A stretch of DNA of 19,335 bases from Desulfobulbaceae bacterium (GCA_031256095.1 JAIRRG010000086.1:1-19335); one strand, 5' to 3'. Positions 1 to 8,017 are shown, counted from the first letter of the stretch. Translations and numbers: made by a program. The notes: generated from the letters alone by a model not told the origin.

Positions 1-553
1 GCTCTGGATTGAGGACAAGAGCCTTGCGGGCGGAACCGGACAAGAGCGCGTCGCAGGCGGTCGAGATGGCGAAGGGGGCGGTGGCGCAGGCGACGGTCAT
101 ATCCAAGGCGTAGCCGCCGCAGCCGAGTTCTCTCTGAATTTCGATGGCCACCGCCGGCCACGGGCGCTCGGAAGTCGTGGCGCCACAGATCACCAAATCA
201 ATCTCTTCCGGTTTCCTTCCGGCTTGGGTCAGGGCCTCGCGGGCGGCCTGGACGGCCATTTCCGCCGAATAGCACAGTTCGCCTTCACCGCGCCTGGGCA
301 GAATCGGCATCATGCGGTCGATGTCTAGTAAGCCGTCTTTGACCATGACGTGGCGCTGTTTGATGCCGGAGGCCTTTTCGATGAATTGACAATTCGACGG
401 CTTCAGGGCGGTCAGTTCGCCACGGGCGATGGCCTCCTGGTTTTCTTGGTTGTAACGCTCGACATAGGCGTTGAATGAAGCGACCAGTTCATCGTTTGTG
501 ATGATCTCAGGAGGCGTGTACAGGCCGGTGCCACTGATAACAACGGATGGCAT
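1..553 (-). CDS. 3-oxoacyl-ACP synthase III (FabH-like), 3' end outside the window
   Basis: The first 184 residues are visible; the frame runs open off the left edge. The thiolase-fold family condenses acyl-CoA or acyl groups with malonyl-ACP in fatty acid or related lipid synthesis. The start MPSVVISGTGLYTPPE is typical of the fold's first strand, and VACATAPFA (Cys156) is the expected active-site cysteine. Relative to the classical FabH of about 320 residues it has extra sequence near residues 28-62 (around FNAYVERYNQENQEA), a mark of the longer FabH-like subfamily of about 370 residues found in several Proteobacteria. The ATG at 553 is preceded by AAAGGA with 7-base spacing. The gene starts 32 bases after yciA and is probably co-transcribed with asd and yciA. 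The catalytic His and Asn lie outside the window, so activity cannot be judged. The substrate is unknown; a role in a branch other than main fatty acid initiation is possible. Confidence 0.85.
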   Translation of the reverse strand, partial: MPSVVISGTGLYTPPEIITNDELVASFNAYVERYNQENQEAIARGELTALKPSNCQFIEKASGIKQRHVMVKDGLLDIDRMMPILPRRGEGELCYSAEMAVQAAREALTQAGRKPEEIDLVICGATTSERPWPAVAIEIQRELGCGGYALDMTVACATAPFAISTACDALLSGSARKALVLNPE

Positions 554-585
554 GACAATTCCTTTATGGCAAAGCGATGGGTTTT

Positions 586-996
586 TCAGCGGTCAACAGG
601 ATGAGGGCGGCCATGTTCGTCGATGGCGACAAAGGTAAAGGCCGAGCTGGCGACCAAGAACGATTCATTTTCATCCAACGGCGGCGGCAGGACCGGAGAC
701 ACGTAGACTTCCAGATAGACGGTTATTGAGGTTCGACCGATGCGGACGATCTCACCAAACACACAAACGATGTCCCCGACATTGATGGGTCGGATGAAGT
801 TGATCGTCTGAACCGAAACGGTGGCGACGCGCGAACGGGCGCGCTGGTTGGCGAGGATGCCGCCGGCTATGTCCATCTGTGACATGACCCAGCCGCCGAA
901 AATATTGCCATTTCGGTTGACGTCGGCGGGCATCGGCACGACGCGCAAAAGCAGTTTGCCCGTGGGTTTAGGGTCGGCTATGTTGTCGGTTGTCAT
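586..996 (-). CDS. yciA: YciA-type acyl-CoA thioesterase
   Basis: A 136-residue hotdog-fold protein close to E. coli YciA in length and sequence. It hydrolyses acyl-CoA to free CoA and fatty acid in the cytoplasm. The family signature is visible: PMPADVNRNGNIFGGWVMSQ followed by MDIAGG (residues 22-46), with Asp42 at the catalytic position, and then NFIRPINVGD, the second hallmark strand. The start at 996 (ATG) lies 21 bases after the asd stop codon; the ribosome site is weak (AGG before ATG), so translation may be coupled to asd. It sits between asd and a FabH-like gene; the latter is also an acyl-CoA/acyl-ACP enzyme, so a shared role in acyl-group handling is possible. Identity is confident; the physiological acyl-CoA is not known. 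Confidence 0.93.
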   Translation of the reverse strand: MTTDNIADPKPTGKLLLRVVPMPADVNRNGNIFGGWVMSQMDIAGGILANQRARSRVATVSVQTINFIRPINVGDIVCVFGEIVRIGRTSITVYLEVYVSPVLPPPLDENESFLVASSAFTFVAIDEHGRPHPVDR

Positions 997-1017
997 AATG
1001 CCTGGCGGGAAAATTGT

Positions 1018-2133
1018 TCAAGAAAGATGGGCCAAAACGATCTTCAGCGCCCGCCGTATCGGTTCCGCCGCGCCCCACAGCAGTTGGTCGCCAACCGTAA
1101 AGGCGGTCAGGTACTGCGGCCCCAGGTTCATCTTGCGCAGGCGGCCAACCGGTACGGTCAGGGTGCCGGAGGTCTTCACTGGCGTCAGTTCGCGGATGGT
1201 CGTCTCTTTGTCGTTGGCGACAATTTTCACCCATGGATTATGGGCGGCGATGAGCCGTTCGATTTCGGTCAGCGGCAGATCTTTTTTGAGCTTGATGGTG
1301 ATCGCTTGGCTGTGGCAGCGCATGGCGCCGACGCGAACGCACTGGCCGTCGACCGGGATGATGGCGGCGCCTTCGCGGCCAAGAATCTTGTTGGTTTCGG
1401 CGATACCCTTCCACTCTTCCCTGGTCTGGCCGTTTTCCATCGCCCTGTCGATCCAGGGAATGAGGCTGGCCGCCAACGGCACGGCCCAGCAGGCGGTGGT
1501 CATGCTGCCGTCGCCGAGTTTGGCGGTGACGCGGCGGTCAATGTCGAGAATGGCCGAGGCCGGATCGGCAAGCTGAGTGTGTACCGCGCCTTCGATTTCA
1601 CCCATTTGGGTGATTAGCTCCCGCATGTTTTTCGCCCCGGCGCCGCTGGCCGCCTGATAGGTCATCGAGATCAGCCATTCGACGAGATCGTGGGCAAAAA
1701 GTCCGCCCAAAGCCATCAGCATCAGGGAGACCGTGCAGTTGCCGCCGATGTAGTTTTTCACGCCCTTGGCCAGGGCCGCGTCGATAACATGGCGATTGAC
1801 CGGATCGAGGACGATTACCGCGTTATCCTTCATGCGCAAGCTTGAGGCGGCGTCTATCCAGTAGCCGTTCCAACGCTGGCGCAGCTTTGGATAGATGGTG
1901 CTGGTGTAGTCGCCTCCCTGACAGGAAACAATTATATCCATGGCCGCAAGCGTCGCCAGGTCCATGGCGTCGGCCAGCGACGCGCCCAGCGCCATTTCCG
2001 GGCCAGGATCACCCACCTGCGAGGTGGTGAAAAAGACTGCTTGAAATCCGGCGAAATCGCCTTCGGCCCGCATCCTCTCCATCAGCACCGAGCCAACCAT
2101 GCCCCGCCAGCCAACAAAACCAACTTTTTTCAT
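1018..2133 (-). CDS. asd: Aspartate-semialdehyde dehydrogenase
   Basis: Catalyses NADPH-dependent reduction of aspartyl phosphate to aspartate semialdehyde, the branch point to lysine/diaminopimelate, threonine and methionine. The 371-residue protein follows E. coli Asd along its length: MKKVGFVGWRGMVGSVLMER (Rossmann nucleotide-binding start), CQGGDYT, IDAASSLRMKD, and GGNCTVSLMLM with the catalytic Cys133. Later marks are EEWKGIAETNKIL, RVGAMRCHSQA and FTVGDQLLWGAAEP. I start it at 2133 because this matches the family N-terminus; the frame stays open further upstream. An ATG at 2157, preceded by AGGCGG with short spacing, would add eight residues (MITIDKRP) and has a better ribosome site, so it remains possible. 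First gene of a likely asd-yciA-FabH-like operon; divergent from ompW. Confidence 0.96.
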   Translation of the reverse strand: MKKVGFVGWRGMVGSVLMERMRAEGDFAGFQAVFFTTSQVGDPGPEMALGASLADAMDLATLAAMDIIVSCQGGDYTSTIYPKLRQRWNGYWIDAASSLRMKDNAVIVLDPVNRHVIDAALAKGVKNYIGGNCTVSLMLMALGGLFAHDLVEWLISMTYQAASGAGAKNMRELITQMGEIEGAVHTQLADPASAILDIDRRVTAKLGDGSMTTACWAVPLAASLIPWIDRAMENGQTREEWKGIAETNKILGREGAAIIPVDGQCVRVGAMRCHSQAITIKLKKDLPLTEIERLIAAHNPWVKIVANDKETTIRELTPVKTSGTLTVPVGRLRKMNLGPQYLTAFTVGDQLLWGAAEPIRRALKIVLAHLS

Positions 2134-2248
2134 AGGCCGTTTATCTATGGTAATCATCTTGCCGCCTGAAAGTGATTTCGCCCAACCAGAGCAGCGACGT
2201 GAATTTATAATCATACATCAATCGCTGGTTTTGCCGACAGCTTTTTTG

Positions 2249-2276
2249 TTTACATGTGATAATCGTTATGTGTAAT
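2249..2276 (+). promoter_or_regulatory. Probable ompW promoter with a palindrome in the spacer
   Basis: TTTACA at 2249-2254 (5 of 6 to the -35 consensus), a 16-base spacer, and TGTAAT at 2271-2276 (5 of 6 to the -10). The spacer holds ATAATCGTTAT (2259-2269), a perfect 4+3+4 inverted repeat where a repressor would block RNA polymerase. The half-site TGTGA (2255-2259) is CRP-like and GATAAT is Fur-box-like, but neither full consensus is present. An overlapping alternative -10, TATACT at 2278-2283, lacks a well-spaced -35. The stretch from here to the ompW start is a leader of about 100 bases with no clear structure. Confidence 0.45.
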
Positions 2277-2380
2277 GTATACTAGGCGTGCGTTTTTTCC
2301 GCGCCGCAATTCAGGCCGACCGCCCAGCCAGCGCGGTTTTGGTACCAAGTCAAGCTTCTTTTGGAGAAGGAGAAACAGTT

Positions 2381-3001
2381 ATGAAAATGAAACATCTGGC
2401 TTTCACCCTCGTTACTGCCGTTTTGGCGCTGGGCGCCGTCGGCGCCGCCCAGGCGGCTGATCCCATGTTTGTCGTTAAAGTGGGTATCGCCGACGTCGAG
2501 CCCAAATCCGACAACGGCGCGCTTGCTGGCTACCAGAGTGAGATCAGTAACAGCGTCCGGCCGTCGATCACGGGCGAATACATGATCACGCCGGAACTCG
2601 GCATTGAACTGCTGGCGGCTTGGCCGTTCCACAATGACGTTAAACTTGCCAGTGTCGGTACTGTGGGGGGCGTCGATGTGTTGCCGCCGACCCTCAGTTT
2701 ACAATACCATTTCCTCCCTAACTGGATCGTATCGCCGTTCGTTGGCGCTGGTATCAACTACACCTTCATTTACAATGCAAGAGCCAAAGGTATTATTGAG
2801 GGTCACGATCTTGGCGTTGACAACTCTTGGGGCTTTGCCGCCCATGCTGGCGTCGATTTCAATCTCCCCCATAATTGGTTGATAACGGCTGATATCCGTT
2901 GGATCCAGATGGGCGGTGATGTTACGCTCGACGGAGAGAAAATCGGCTCAGTCAACATTAATCCGTGGGTATGGGGCTTGTCGGTTGGTTACCGCTTCTA
3001 A
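2381..3001 (+). CDS. ompW: OmpW-family outer membrane protein
   Basis: A 206-residue protein that should form the eight-stranded OmpW beta-barrel, a narrow hydrophobic channel in the outer membrane. Residues 1-25 are a signal peptide with cleavage at AQA|ADP. The body carries family marks: GIELLAAWPF, VLPPTLSLQYHFLP, PFVGAGINYT, DNSWGFAAHAGVDF, and an end in VGYRF with the C-terminal phenylalanine that the BAM machinery recognises. The ATG at 2381 follows GGAGAAGGAG; the frame is open further upstream, but only this start gives a signal peptide and ribosome site. The gene stands alone, with a promoter at 2249-2276 and a terminator at 3123-3160. OmpW proteins in enterics respond to oxygen and osmotic state; whether this one does is not shown. 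Confidence 0.94.
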   Translation: MKMKHLAFTLVTAVLALGAVGAAQAADPMFVVKVGIADVEPKSDNGALAGYQSEISNSVRPSITGEYMITPELGIELLAAWPFHNDVKLASVGTVGGVDVLPPTLSLQYHFLPNWIVSPFVGAGINYTFIYNARAKGIIEGHDLGVDNSWGFAAHAGVDFNLPHNWLITADIRWIQMGGDVTLDGEKIGSVNINPWVWGLSVGYRF

Positions 3002-3015
3002 CCCTGTTTTCCCCC

Positions 3016-3064
3016 TCGCTGCCTGTCGCCTGCCTCGGGCGGGACTCCAGGCAATGGGCAGCGA
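3016..3064 (+). other. Imperfect hairpin in the ompW 3' untranslated region
   Basis: Outer arms TCGCTGCC (3016-3023) and GGCAGCGA (3057-3064) pair perfectly; inner arms GCCTG (3028-3032) and CAGGC (3048-3052) pair across a 4x4 internal loop. A second small hairpin GACTA/TAGTC lies at 3073-3087. With no U-run after either, these are not intrinsic terminators; they more likely stabilise the mRNA 3' end or are part of a small 3' RNA. Confidence 0.4.
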
Positions 3065-3122
3065 GAAACTTCGACTATTTGGTAGTCAAACTAACTCGGT
3101 ATTTTCCCCCTATCTTCGTTCG

Positions 3123-3160
3123 GTAGGTGGCCGTCAACTAAGCCACCTACGGCTTTTTGC
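3123..3160 (+). terminator. Rho-independent terminator of ompW
   Basis: A perfect 9-base-pair stem, GTAGGTGGC (3123-3131) with GCCACCTAC (3142-3150), and a 10-base loop, followed by GGCTTTTTGCTTTATTT. The U-rich tract is on the plus-strand side only, so it stops ompW transcription; it reaches to within two bases of the stop codon of the convergent dikinase gene and may not terminate that one. Confidence 0.82.
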
Positions 3161-3161
3161 T

Positions 3162-5672
3162 TTATTTCTCAATTGCCATATAGACTTTGCCTCTGCCGCC
3201 GTCAACTCTGATTCTGTCCCCGTTTTTCAGGGCGTTCATGACGCCGCGGACGGACATGACGGCGGGGATTTTCATTTCTCGTGCGGTCACAGCCCCGTGC
3301 GACAGTGGGCCGCCGCTCTCCGTGACCAAGGCCGCCGCCGCGTAGAATAGTGGCGTCCAGGCCGGGTTCGTCGTCCTTGCCACCAGGACCGCCCTATGCG
3401 GGAACAAGGCGAAATCGTCCGATGACTCAATGATGAAGGCTGGGCCCTCAGCGATTCCGGGGCTGCCCGCCAGCCCGTTCAGTTCATTGTCGTCGCCTGA
3501 CGATGCGGTGTTTGCTTCCTCGCCCAAAACCCATTGCGGCGACCTTGTCCTGTTGAACTGGTATGCTTCTTTATTAGCGCGTATCTCCTCACCCAGGTTT
3601 TCCCATGTTCTTTCCCTATTTACACACGCTTCCAGCGTCGCTTTCCGCGCGAAAAACACGTCCAACGGATCATTGACTATGCCCCGTTCAGCGAGGAGCG
3701 TCCCCAACGCCTCCAAACCCCGGCGTATCGGCAAGTGCAGGCGCGTAGTCTGGTAATGCTCGACGTCATCCAATTCTGTGTACAGACGCACCAAACGGAT
3801 GATTTCCCGGAAAAAGAGGTGCAGATCCTCGGGCAGGATCGCGAAGAGTTCACTCTCGGCCTCCGAGGCGCTCTTTTTAACCTGCATGTCATCCTCTCGC
3901 GCCGGGGCGTTCAGAATGAGCTTGATGTTGTCGAGCACCACCCACGGAGCACCGGACCAGGTGGGAATATAGGGGTCGACCTCCACTTCGCGGTGACCAT
4001 GGTCTTGGAGAAAACGCCGGAAAGCCTGGTGAAAATTTGGATAATTGTCCAACATACCCGGCGTCAAGAGGGCATTTGAGCGGGAGCCCCGCATCAATTC
4101 CGCCAGCGTTTTTCCGGCGCTGTTTTTTTCGGTCCCTGCCAGTTCCGCCAGTTTTTTCAACTCTCTGTTGACAAGCGATGTCTTTGTCTCACAGTAGGCG
4201 GTGAGCCTGTCGAAGATCGAGATAGCCTTTTCGGGGGCGAAAATTTTAATAAAACCGAGCAGGCTTCGGTACAGTACCGACTGGGTAATCGATATGGCGA
4301 TGTTGGGCCGGAAATATTCCTCGCCGCCGGCGCTGACCCGGAGGATATAATCCCACAATTCCGCTGGAGTCTTGCCCAGGGGCTCGGAGTTAAGCGCGCC
4401 CAGCCGTAACAGGTAGCGATCGAGCCCCCGCATCCACTCGGAAGGAAGGGTGAGCGCCCAATCGTTTTTTTTCGCAAACTCGGATATTCCCGCCCTTAGG
4501 CTCTCGGCATCAATCGGGGTGAAGGGCAGGGCGCCCAGGTAGAAACGGACCGCGTTCTGATCACCATAGATGTAGTTGTCGAACATGGCGAACCATTTGC
4601 CGTCAAAGGGAGGGAAACCCATCAATTTGAAAGAGTATTCGATCGACTTGTGGAAACCCTCTTCAATCAGATCCCAAGGCAGGGGCGTCATCGCGGTTGG
4701 ATAGCGTTCGGCGGATTCGTCACGCGTCCACCTCGGCGCAATGCTGGTGATCGGGCGCGATTGGAGCAAGTACAGCGCGCCTTTTTCCATTCCCCATTCA
4801 ATATCCTGCGGGAAACGGAACCAGCCCTCAACCCGCAGCATGAGATCGGCAATCGCGGCTATCTGTTGTTCGTCGAGTGATGGCCTGAGCGATTCCTCGG
4901 CGTTTGGCGCCATTCCTTTCGTGCCCTGTGCCCCATCGGAGATGATCTTCACCGTCTTTTTGGCGATGAAGGAATCGACAATTTTCCGGCTGTCCCGGTC
5001 GATGACAAACTGATCGACTTCGGCCTCGCCGCTAACCACGGACTCGCCGAGCCCATAATTGGAGTTGATCAGCATGGTGTTTTTCCCGCTTATCGGGTCG
5101 ATGGAAAAACCAACTCCGGCGACCTGGCACTGAACCATCTTCTGAACGACCACGGCCATCGTTGCCATCTGCGGGGCGAAGCCCTTCGAGTGTCGGTAAG
5201 AAATGGCGCGGTCCTGCCAGAGTGAGACGAAGCAATCGCGAATTTTGCTGAGAATCTCGTCCTCGCCGCTGCAGTTGAGATAGGTATCGTGTTGTCCGGC
5301 GAAAGCGGCGCCCGCCAAGTCTTCAAGCGTCGAGGAGGAGCGGACTGAATACGCCCCTTTCCCCGCTTTTCGCAAAGCTGTCCGCACCTCCGAGGCCACG
5401 GCCTCTGGCAGCGGCAAGGCCGAGAGTGTAGCGCGAAGCTCTCTTGCCGCCGCAACCAGCTTTTCCGGATGGCCGAACGGCAGGGCGGCTATCGCTTCTT
5501 CGATTTGGCGGCGGTCGCCGATGAAGTCAGCGTAGCCACGTGAGGTGACGATAAATCCTGGCGGTACTGGAAAACCAGCTCTTTTCAATTTGGCCAGGTT
5601 TGCCCCTTTGCCGCCGCTTTGTTCCAGGCTTTCGGCTTCTGGATTGTCAAAATCCACGACATATTGATTCAT
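3162..5672 (-). CDS. Rifampicin phosphotransferase-like ATP-grasp dikinase (PEP synthase family)
   Basis: An 836-residue protein. Residues 1-310 form the PEP synthase/PPDK ATP-grasp domain: SGGKGANLAKLKRAGFPVPP (Lys22), YSVRSSSTLEDLAGAAFAGQ (Arg111), and IEWGMEKGALYLLQSRPIT closing it. Residues 315-730 are a long, mostly helical middle region with DHGHREVEVDPYIPTW (558-572), which resembles the HRG-E-D-PRW signature of rifampicin phosphotransferases. Residues 732-836 are the swivelling phosphohistidine domain, TESGGPLSHGAVTAREMKIP, with His792 the phospho-acceptor. The TIM-barrel PEP-binding domain that ends true PEP synthase is absent. The order ATP-grasp, middle, phosphohistidine is that of Rph, which uses ATP to phosphorylate rifampicin; many homologues have unknown substrates. 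ATG at 5672 follows GGGGTGA. Stand-alone gene, convergent with ompW. Calling it PEP synthase would be wrong on domain content; rifampicin as its substrate is unproven. Confidence 0.82.
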   Translation of the reverse strand: MNQYVVDFDNPEAESLEQSGGKGANLAKLKRAGFPVPPGFIVTSRGYADFIGDRRQIEEAIAALPFGHPEKLVAAARELRATLSALPLPEAVASEVRTALRKAGKGAYSVRSSSTLEDLAGAAFAGQHDTYLNCSGEDEILSKIRDCFVSLWQDRAISYRHSKGFAPQMATMAVVVQKMVQCQVAGVGFSIDPISGKNTMLINSNYGLGESVVSGEAEVDQFVIDRDSRKIVDSFIAKKTVKIISDGAQGTKGMAPNAEESLRPSLDEQQIAAIADLMLRVEGWFRFPQDIEWGMEKGALYLLQSRPITSIAPRWTRDESAERYPTAMTPLPWDLIEEGFHKSIEYSFKLMGFPPFDGKWFAMFDNYIYGDQNAVRFYLGALPFTPIDAESLRAGISEFAKKNDWALTLPSEWMRGLDRYLLRLGALNSEPLGKTPAELWDYILRVSAGGEEYFRPNIAISITQSVLYRSLLGFIKIFAPEKAISIFDRLTAYCETKTSLVNRELKKLAELAGTEKNSAGKTLAELMRGSRSNALLTPGMLDNYPNFHQAFRRFLQDHGHREVEVDPYIPTWSGAPWVVLDNIKLILNAPAREDDMQVKKSASEAESELFAILPEDLHLFFREIIRLVRLYTELDDVEHYQTTRLHLPIRRGLEALGTLLAERGIVNDPLDVFFARKATLEACVNRERTWENLGEEIRANKEAYQFNRTRSPQWVLGEEANTASSGDDNELNGLAGSPGIAEGPAFIIESSDDFALFPHRAVLVARTTNPAWTPLFYAAAALVTESGGPLSHGAVTAREMKIPAVMSVRGVMNALKNGDRIRVDGGRGKVYMAIEK

Positions 5673-5778
5673 ACCCGGTCACCCCTTTTGCTTGTTTGTC
5701 TTAACCGCGATGTATGGTTTCTTCGATTGGCTTTTGCCCCTGAGGCATGTCTTGTGTTTTCGGCTGCTGACAGGATCA

Positions 5779-6699
5779 TCATGGTAATACCTTTAATTTG
5801 TTATCGTGATAGCAACTACGATTTATTTTTTCCCTTGAACACCGTTCTTCCCGCAAACGAGCGGCATGGGCAATGAAAAGCGCGGCGGCGGCGACGGCGA
5901 GGCCGGCGAGGACGTCGACGAAATAGTGATAGCGCAGGTAAATCGTTGAGAAGAGCAGGCCGACACTGGGAACCAGGCATATCCAAAAGCGGCGACGGTT
6001 CCATTTCATGTCGAAGAGGAGCAGATAGGTGGTGATCGCGCAGTGCAGACTGGGGAAAATATCCGTGTAATTGGTGCCAGTTGGATAGATCGAGGCGAGA
6101 AAATTCGTCATGAAATAACCGCTAAGCGGCCTTGTGAACTCCGAGGCGTAGACGGCATAGGGGCCGACCGCTGGCACCAAGGTATAGCCGAAATAGCCAA
6201 TCCCGTAGAGGCTGAACAGGCCGGCATAAAAAATCCGGGCGATCGGGGTGGGGGAAAACAGCCAGACGACGATGGAAAGAAAAAGATAAACCATAAAAAA
6301 CATGTAACAGAAACTGAAAAATTCAGTCAGCGGCGGGGCGATCAGGGGCTCGAGCATGACGGACAGGCTGCCGCCTGTTATCCATTTGTCAATCTGCCAC
6401 AGGATGGCGTCTTTTTTGCTGTCGTTGATGAGGGGTGACACCCAGCGCAGATTGACGAACATGATATTCATCAAAACCGGATAAATCACCAGGCGCCCCC
6501 TCCAGGCCCAGACCGAAGGGTAGCGGCGGGTGAGAAGAACGCCCCCGGCCATCAGTGCCAGCGAGCCGAAGTAGACGAGAACGTGCGGGGAAGAAAATCC
6601 GGCGGAATAGATCAGCCGGATTAGCGTAAATAGGACATAGCAGGCAAAGACGCGCTCGTGAATCAGAGAATCGCGCCATGATTCACGCCATAAGCTCAT
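5779..6699 (-). CDS. PAP2-superfamily (inositolphosphotransferase-like) membrane protein
   Basis: A 306-residue integral membrane protein with about six to seven hydrophobic segments. The PAP2 catalytic parts are seen: GYTLVPAVGPY (171-181), FPSLHCA with His219, and YLRYHYFVDVLAG with Arg256, His258 and Asp262. This arrangement, with the P-A-x-G-P motif in the first part, is closest to the Aur1/inositol-phosphorylceramide-synthase-like branch (PAP2_3) rather than to soluble acid phosphatases. Such enzymes remove or transfer a phosphate or phospho-headgroup on lipids at the outer face of the inner membrane. The ATG at 6699 overlaps the end of the acyltransferase gene by 17 bases, so the two are almost certainly co-translated; a route from acylated glycerol phosphate to dephosphorylated or re-headgrouped lipid is a fair inference. 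The substrate is unknown. Confidence 0.85.
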   Translation of the reverse strand: MSLWRESWRDSLIHERVFACYVLFTLIRLIYSAGFSSPHVLVYFGSLALMAGGVLLTRRYPSVWAWRGRLVIYPVLMNIMFVNLRWVSPLINDSKKDAILWQIDKWITGGSLSVMLEPLIAPPLTEFFSFCYMFFMVYLFLSIVVWLFSPTPIARIFYAGLFSLYGIGYFGYTLVPAVGPYAVYASEFTRPLSGYFMTNFLASIYPTGTNYTDIFPSLHCAITTYLLLFDMKWNRRRFWICLVPSVGLLFSTIYLRYHYFVDVLAGLAVAAAALFIAHAARLREERCSREKINRSCYHDNKLKVLP

Positions 6700-7867
6700 T
6701 GCGAATCGCCTCCTTGACGCCCTGATATTTGGCGCGCAGGTCGCGGTGAAACAAAAAATTCCACAAAGAAACAGAGGATTTTCTGCATGGCTCTATCCAT
6801 TTGCATCCCAAAACCGTGACGCCGAGGTGGGCGGCGCATAAGAAGGCGGCCAGCTTGCCTGGAAGCAACGCGAAAAAAACGCCCCACAGCAGCGGTGTAT
6901 AGATCAAAAAGACGGTGAGGTAGGCCAAAGATTTCCACAGCAAAACTACGTTTGGGCCATCGGGAAGGCGGCGTCCCGCCCATGTGCCGGCAGCGACGGG
7001 AAGAAAATTGACCAGAGTGGCGGCCAGAACGGCAGCCCCGGAAAACAAGAATTTTAGAGCTTCGCGCCCGGCTCCGTCATCGGGGAAGATGGCGACGCCC
7101 CGCCATTTTTTGCAAGTGGCGCTTTCCTGTTGGTAGCTCCGCCACAGCTTAGCCGCTTCTGTTGGTAAAAGCTTGACAGCAAGACGGAGTGCTGCGGAAT
7201 ACGGCATGAATGAAAAGGCGAGCGAGGCCACTTGCCCGGCATCTTCCATCTCGTCCTCCGACGCGAAATCGGGGTCCAGGGATTCGAGCGCTTCCGCAAA
7301 AGTTTCGTGGAGATTTTGCGCCTCGAAAGGATCGGTGAAATCGGTCGATGACAAAGCCCGACCCACGATTACCTCGACGTCACCACCCCAGAGTGGGGGC
7401 GAGCCGTAACGAATTGAAAGAGGGACAACCCGCAGGTCGGGGCGCTCTTTGCAAGCGCGGGCGGCGATGAGGGCGGCGCCTTTCATAAATTCGAGGTGCT
7501 TGGGGCCGAGTGTGCTCGTCCCTTCCGGAAAGATGAAAAGAGAATTGCCCTGAACAAGCAAAGATGTTGCCTCGCCAAGGGCTTGGCGGTTGGAAACGGG
7601 AGCGTTTCCGTCGCTGCGCCGCGTTACCTCAAGGCCCCAGAAAAAAAATTTCGCCAAGGGATTTTTCATTAGCTTGGCCGCCACCATGAATTCGACCGGG
7701 CGGGCAAGGGCGATGGCGTAGACCCAGCCATCGACGGCGCCGTTGCGGTGAAAGCCAAGGTAAAGAACTGGCGCTCCTTTTTCCGGCAACGGTGCGCCGA
7801 GCCGGGAGATTTTGCCAAAGACCAGAGTCTTCACCAAAAACAATATAAAAGAATGATGAAAGTTCAT
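6683..7867 (-). CDS. PlsC-type phospholipid/glycerol acyltransferase with C-terminal membrane region
   Basis: A 394-residue protein. Residues 1-215 hold the acyltransferase domain: GFHRNGAVDGW (His40, Asp46), FPEGTST (113-119), and VVPLSIRYG. The catalytic motif is HxxxxxD, one residue longer than the usual HxxxxD, though its other blocks are intact. Residues about 270-365 contain three or four hydrophobic segments, so it is larger than a minimal PlsC (about 245) and anchored in the inner membrane. The role should be transfer of an acyl chain to a lysophospholipid or glycerol-phosphate type acceptor. I start at the ATG at 7867; a TTG at 7915 in the same frame would add 16 residues without a better ribosome site. 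It overlaps the PAP2 gene downstream by 17 bases; 150 bases separate it from the exosortase gene upstream. Confidence 0.85.
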   Translation of the reverse strand: MNFHHSFILFLVKTLVFGKISRLGAPLPEKGAPVLYLGFHRNGAVDGWVYAIALARPVEFMVAAKLMKNPLAKFFFWGLEVTRRSDGNAPVSNRQALGEATSLLVQGNSLFIFPEGTSTLGPKHLEFMKGAALIAARACKERPDLRVVPLSIRYGSPPLWGGDVEVIVGRALSSTDFTDPFEAQNLHETFAEALESLDPDFASEDEMEDAGQVASLAFSFMPYSAALRLAVKLLPTEAAKLWRSYQQESATCKKWRGVAIFPDDGAGREALKFLFSGAAVLAATLVNFLPVAAGTWAGRRLPDGPNVVLLWKSLAYLTVFLIYTPLLWGVFFALLPGKLAAFLCAAHLGVTVLGCKWIEPCRKSSVSLWNFLFHRDLRAKYQGVKEAIRNELMA

Positions 7868-7921
7868 TGCTGCTCGGCCATGGTAAGGCTCAGAGAGGGT
7901 GAGGTTTTTTCTCAAAACTTT

Positions 7922-7950
7922 ACTCTACCCACCGGCACCAGACAAGACAA
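7922..7950 (-). promoter_or_regulatory. Possible promoter of the acyltransferase-PAP2 pair
   Basis: On the minus strand TTGTCT (7950-7945), a 17-base spacer and TAGAGT (7927-7922); each box matches the sigma-70 consensus at 4 of 6. It lies in the 150-base gap after the exosortase gene, 55 bases before the acyltransferase ATG. No terminator is seen in this gap, so read-through from the exosortase is also possible. Confidence 0.3.
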
Positions 7951-8017
7951 GCCGGAAACCGCCAACTTTGTGCAAACTCCTATATTTATAGATAAATTAT
8001 TGCTTTTTCATATCCGT

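Noticed and set aside
821..1617. Long plus-strand frames opposite yciA and asd
   Set aside because: Both lie antisense to well-recognised genes, have no family features, and arise from GC-rich codon bias.
3123..3160. The ompW terminator as a two-way terminator for the dikinase gene
   Set aside because: On the minus strand the stem is followed by CGAACGAAG, not a U-run.
7868..7915. TTG start for the acyltransferase at 7915
   Set aside because: It has no ribosome site and adds residues that are not needed for the domain.
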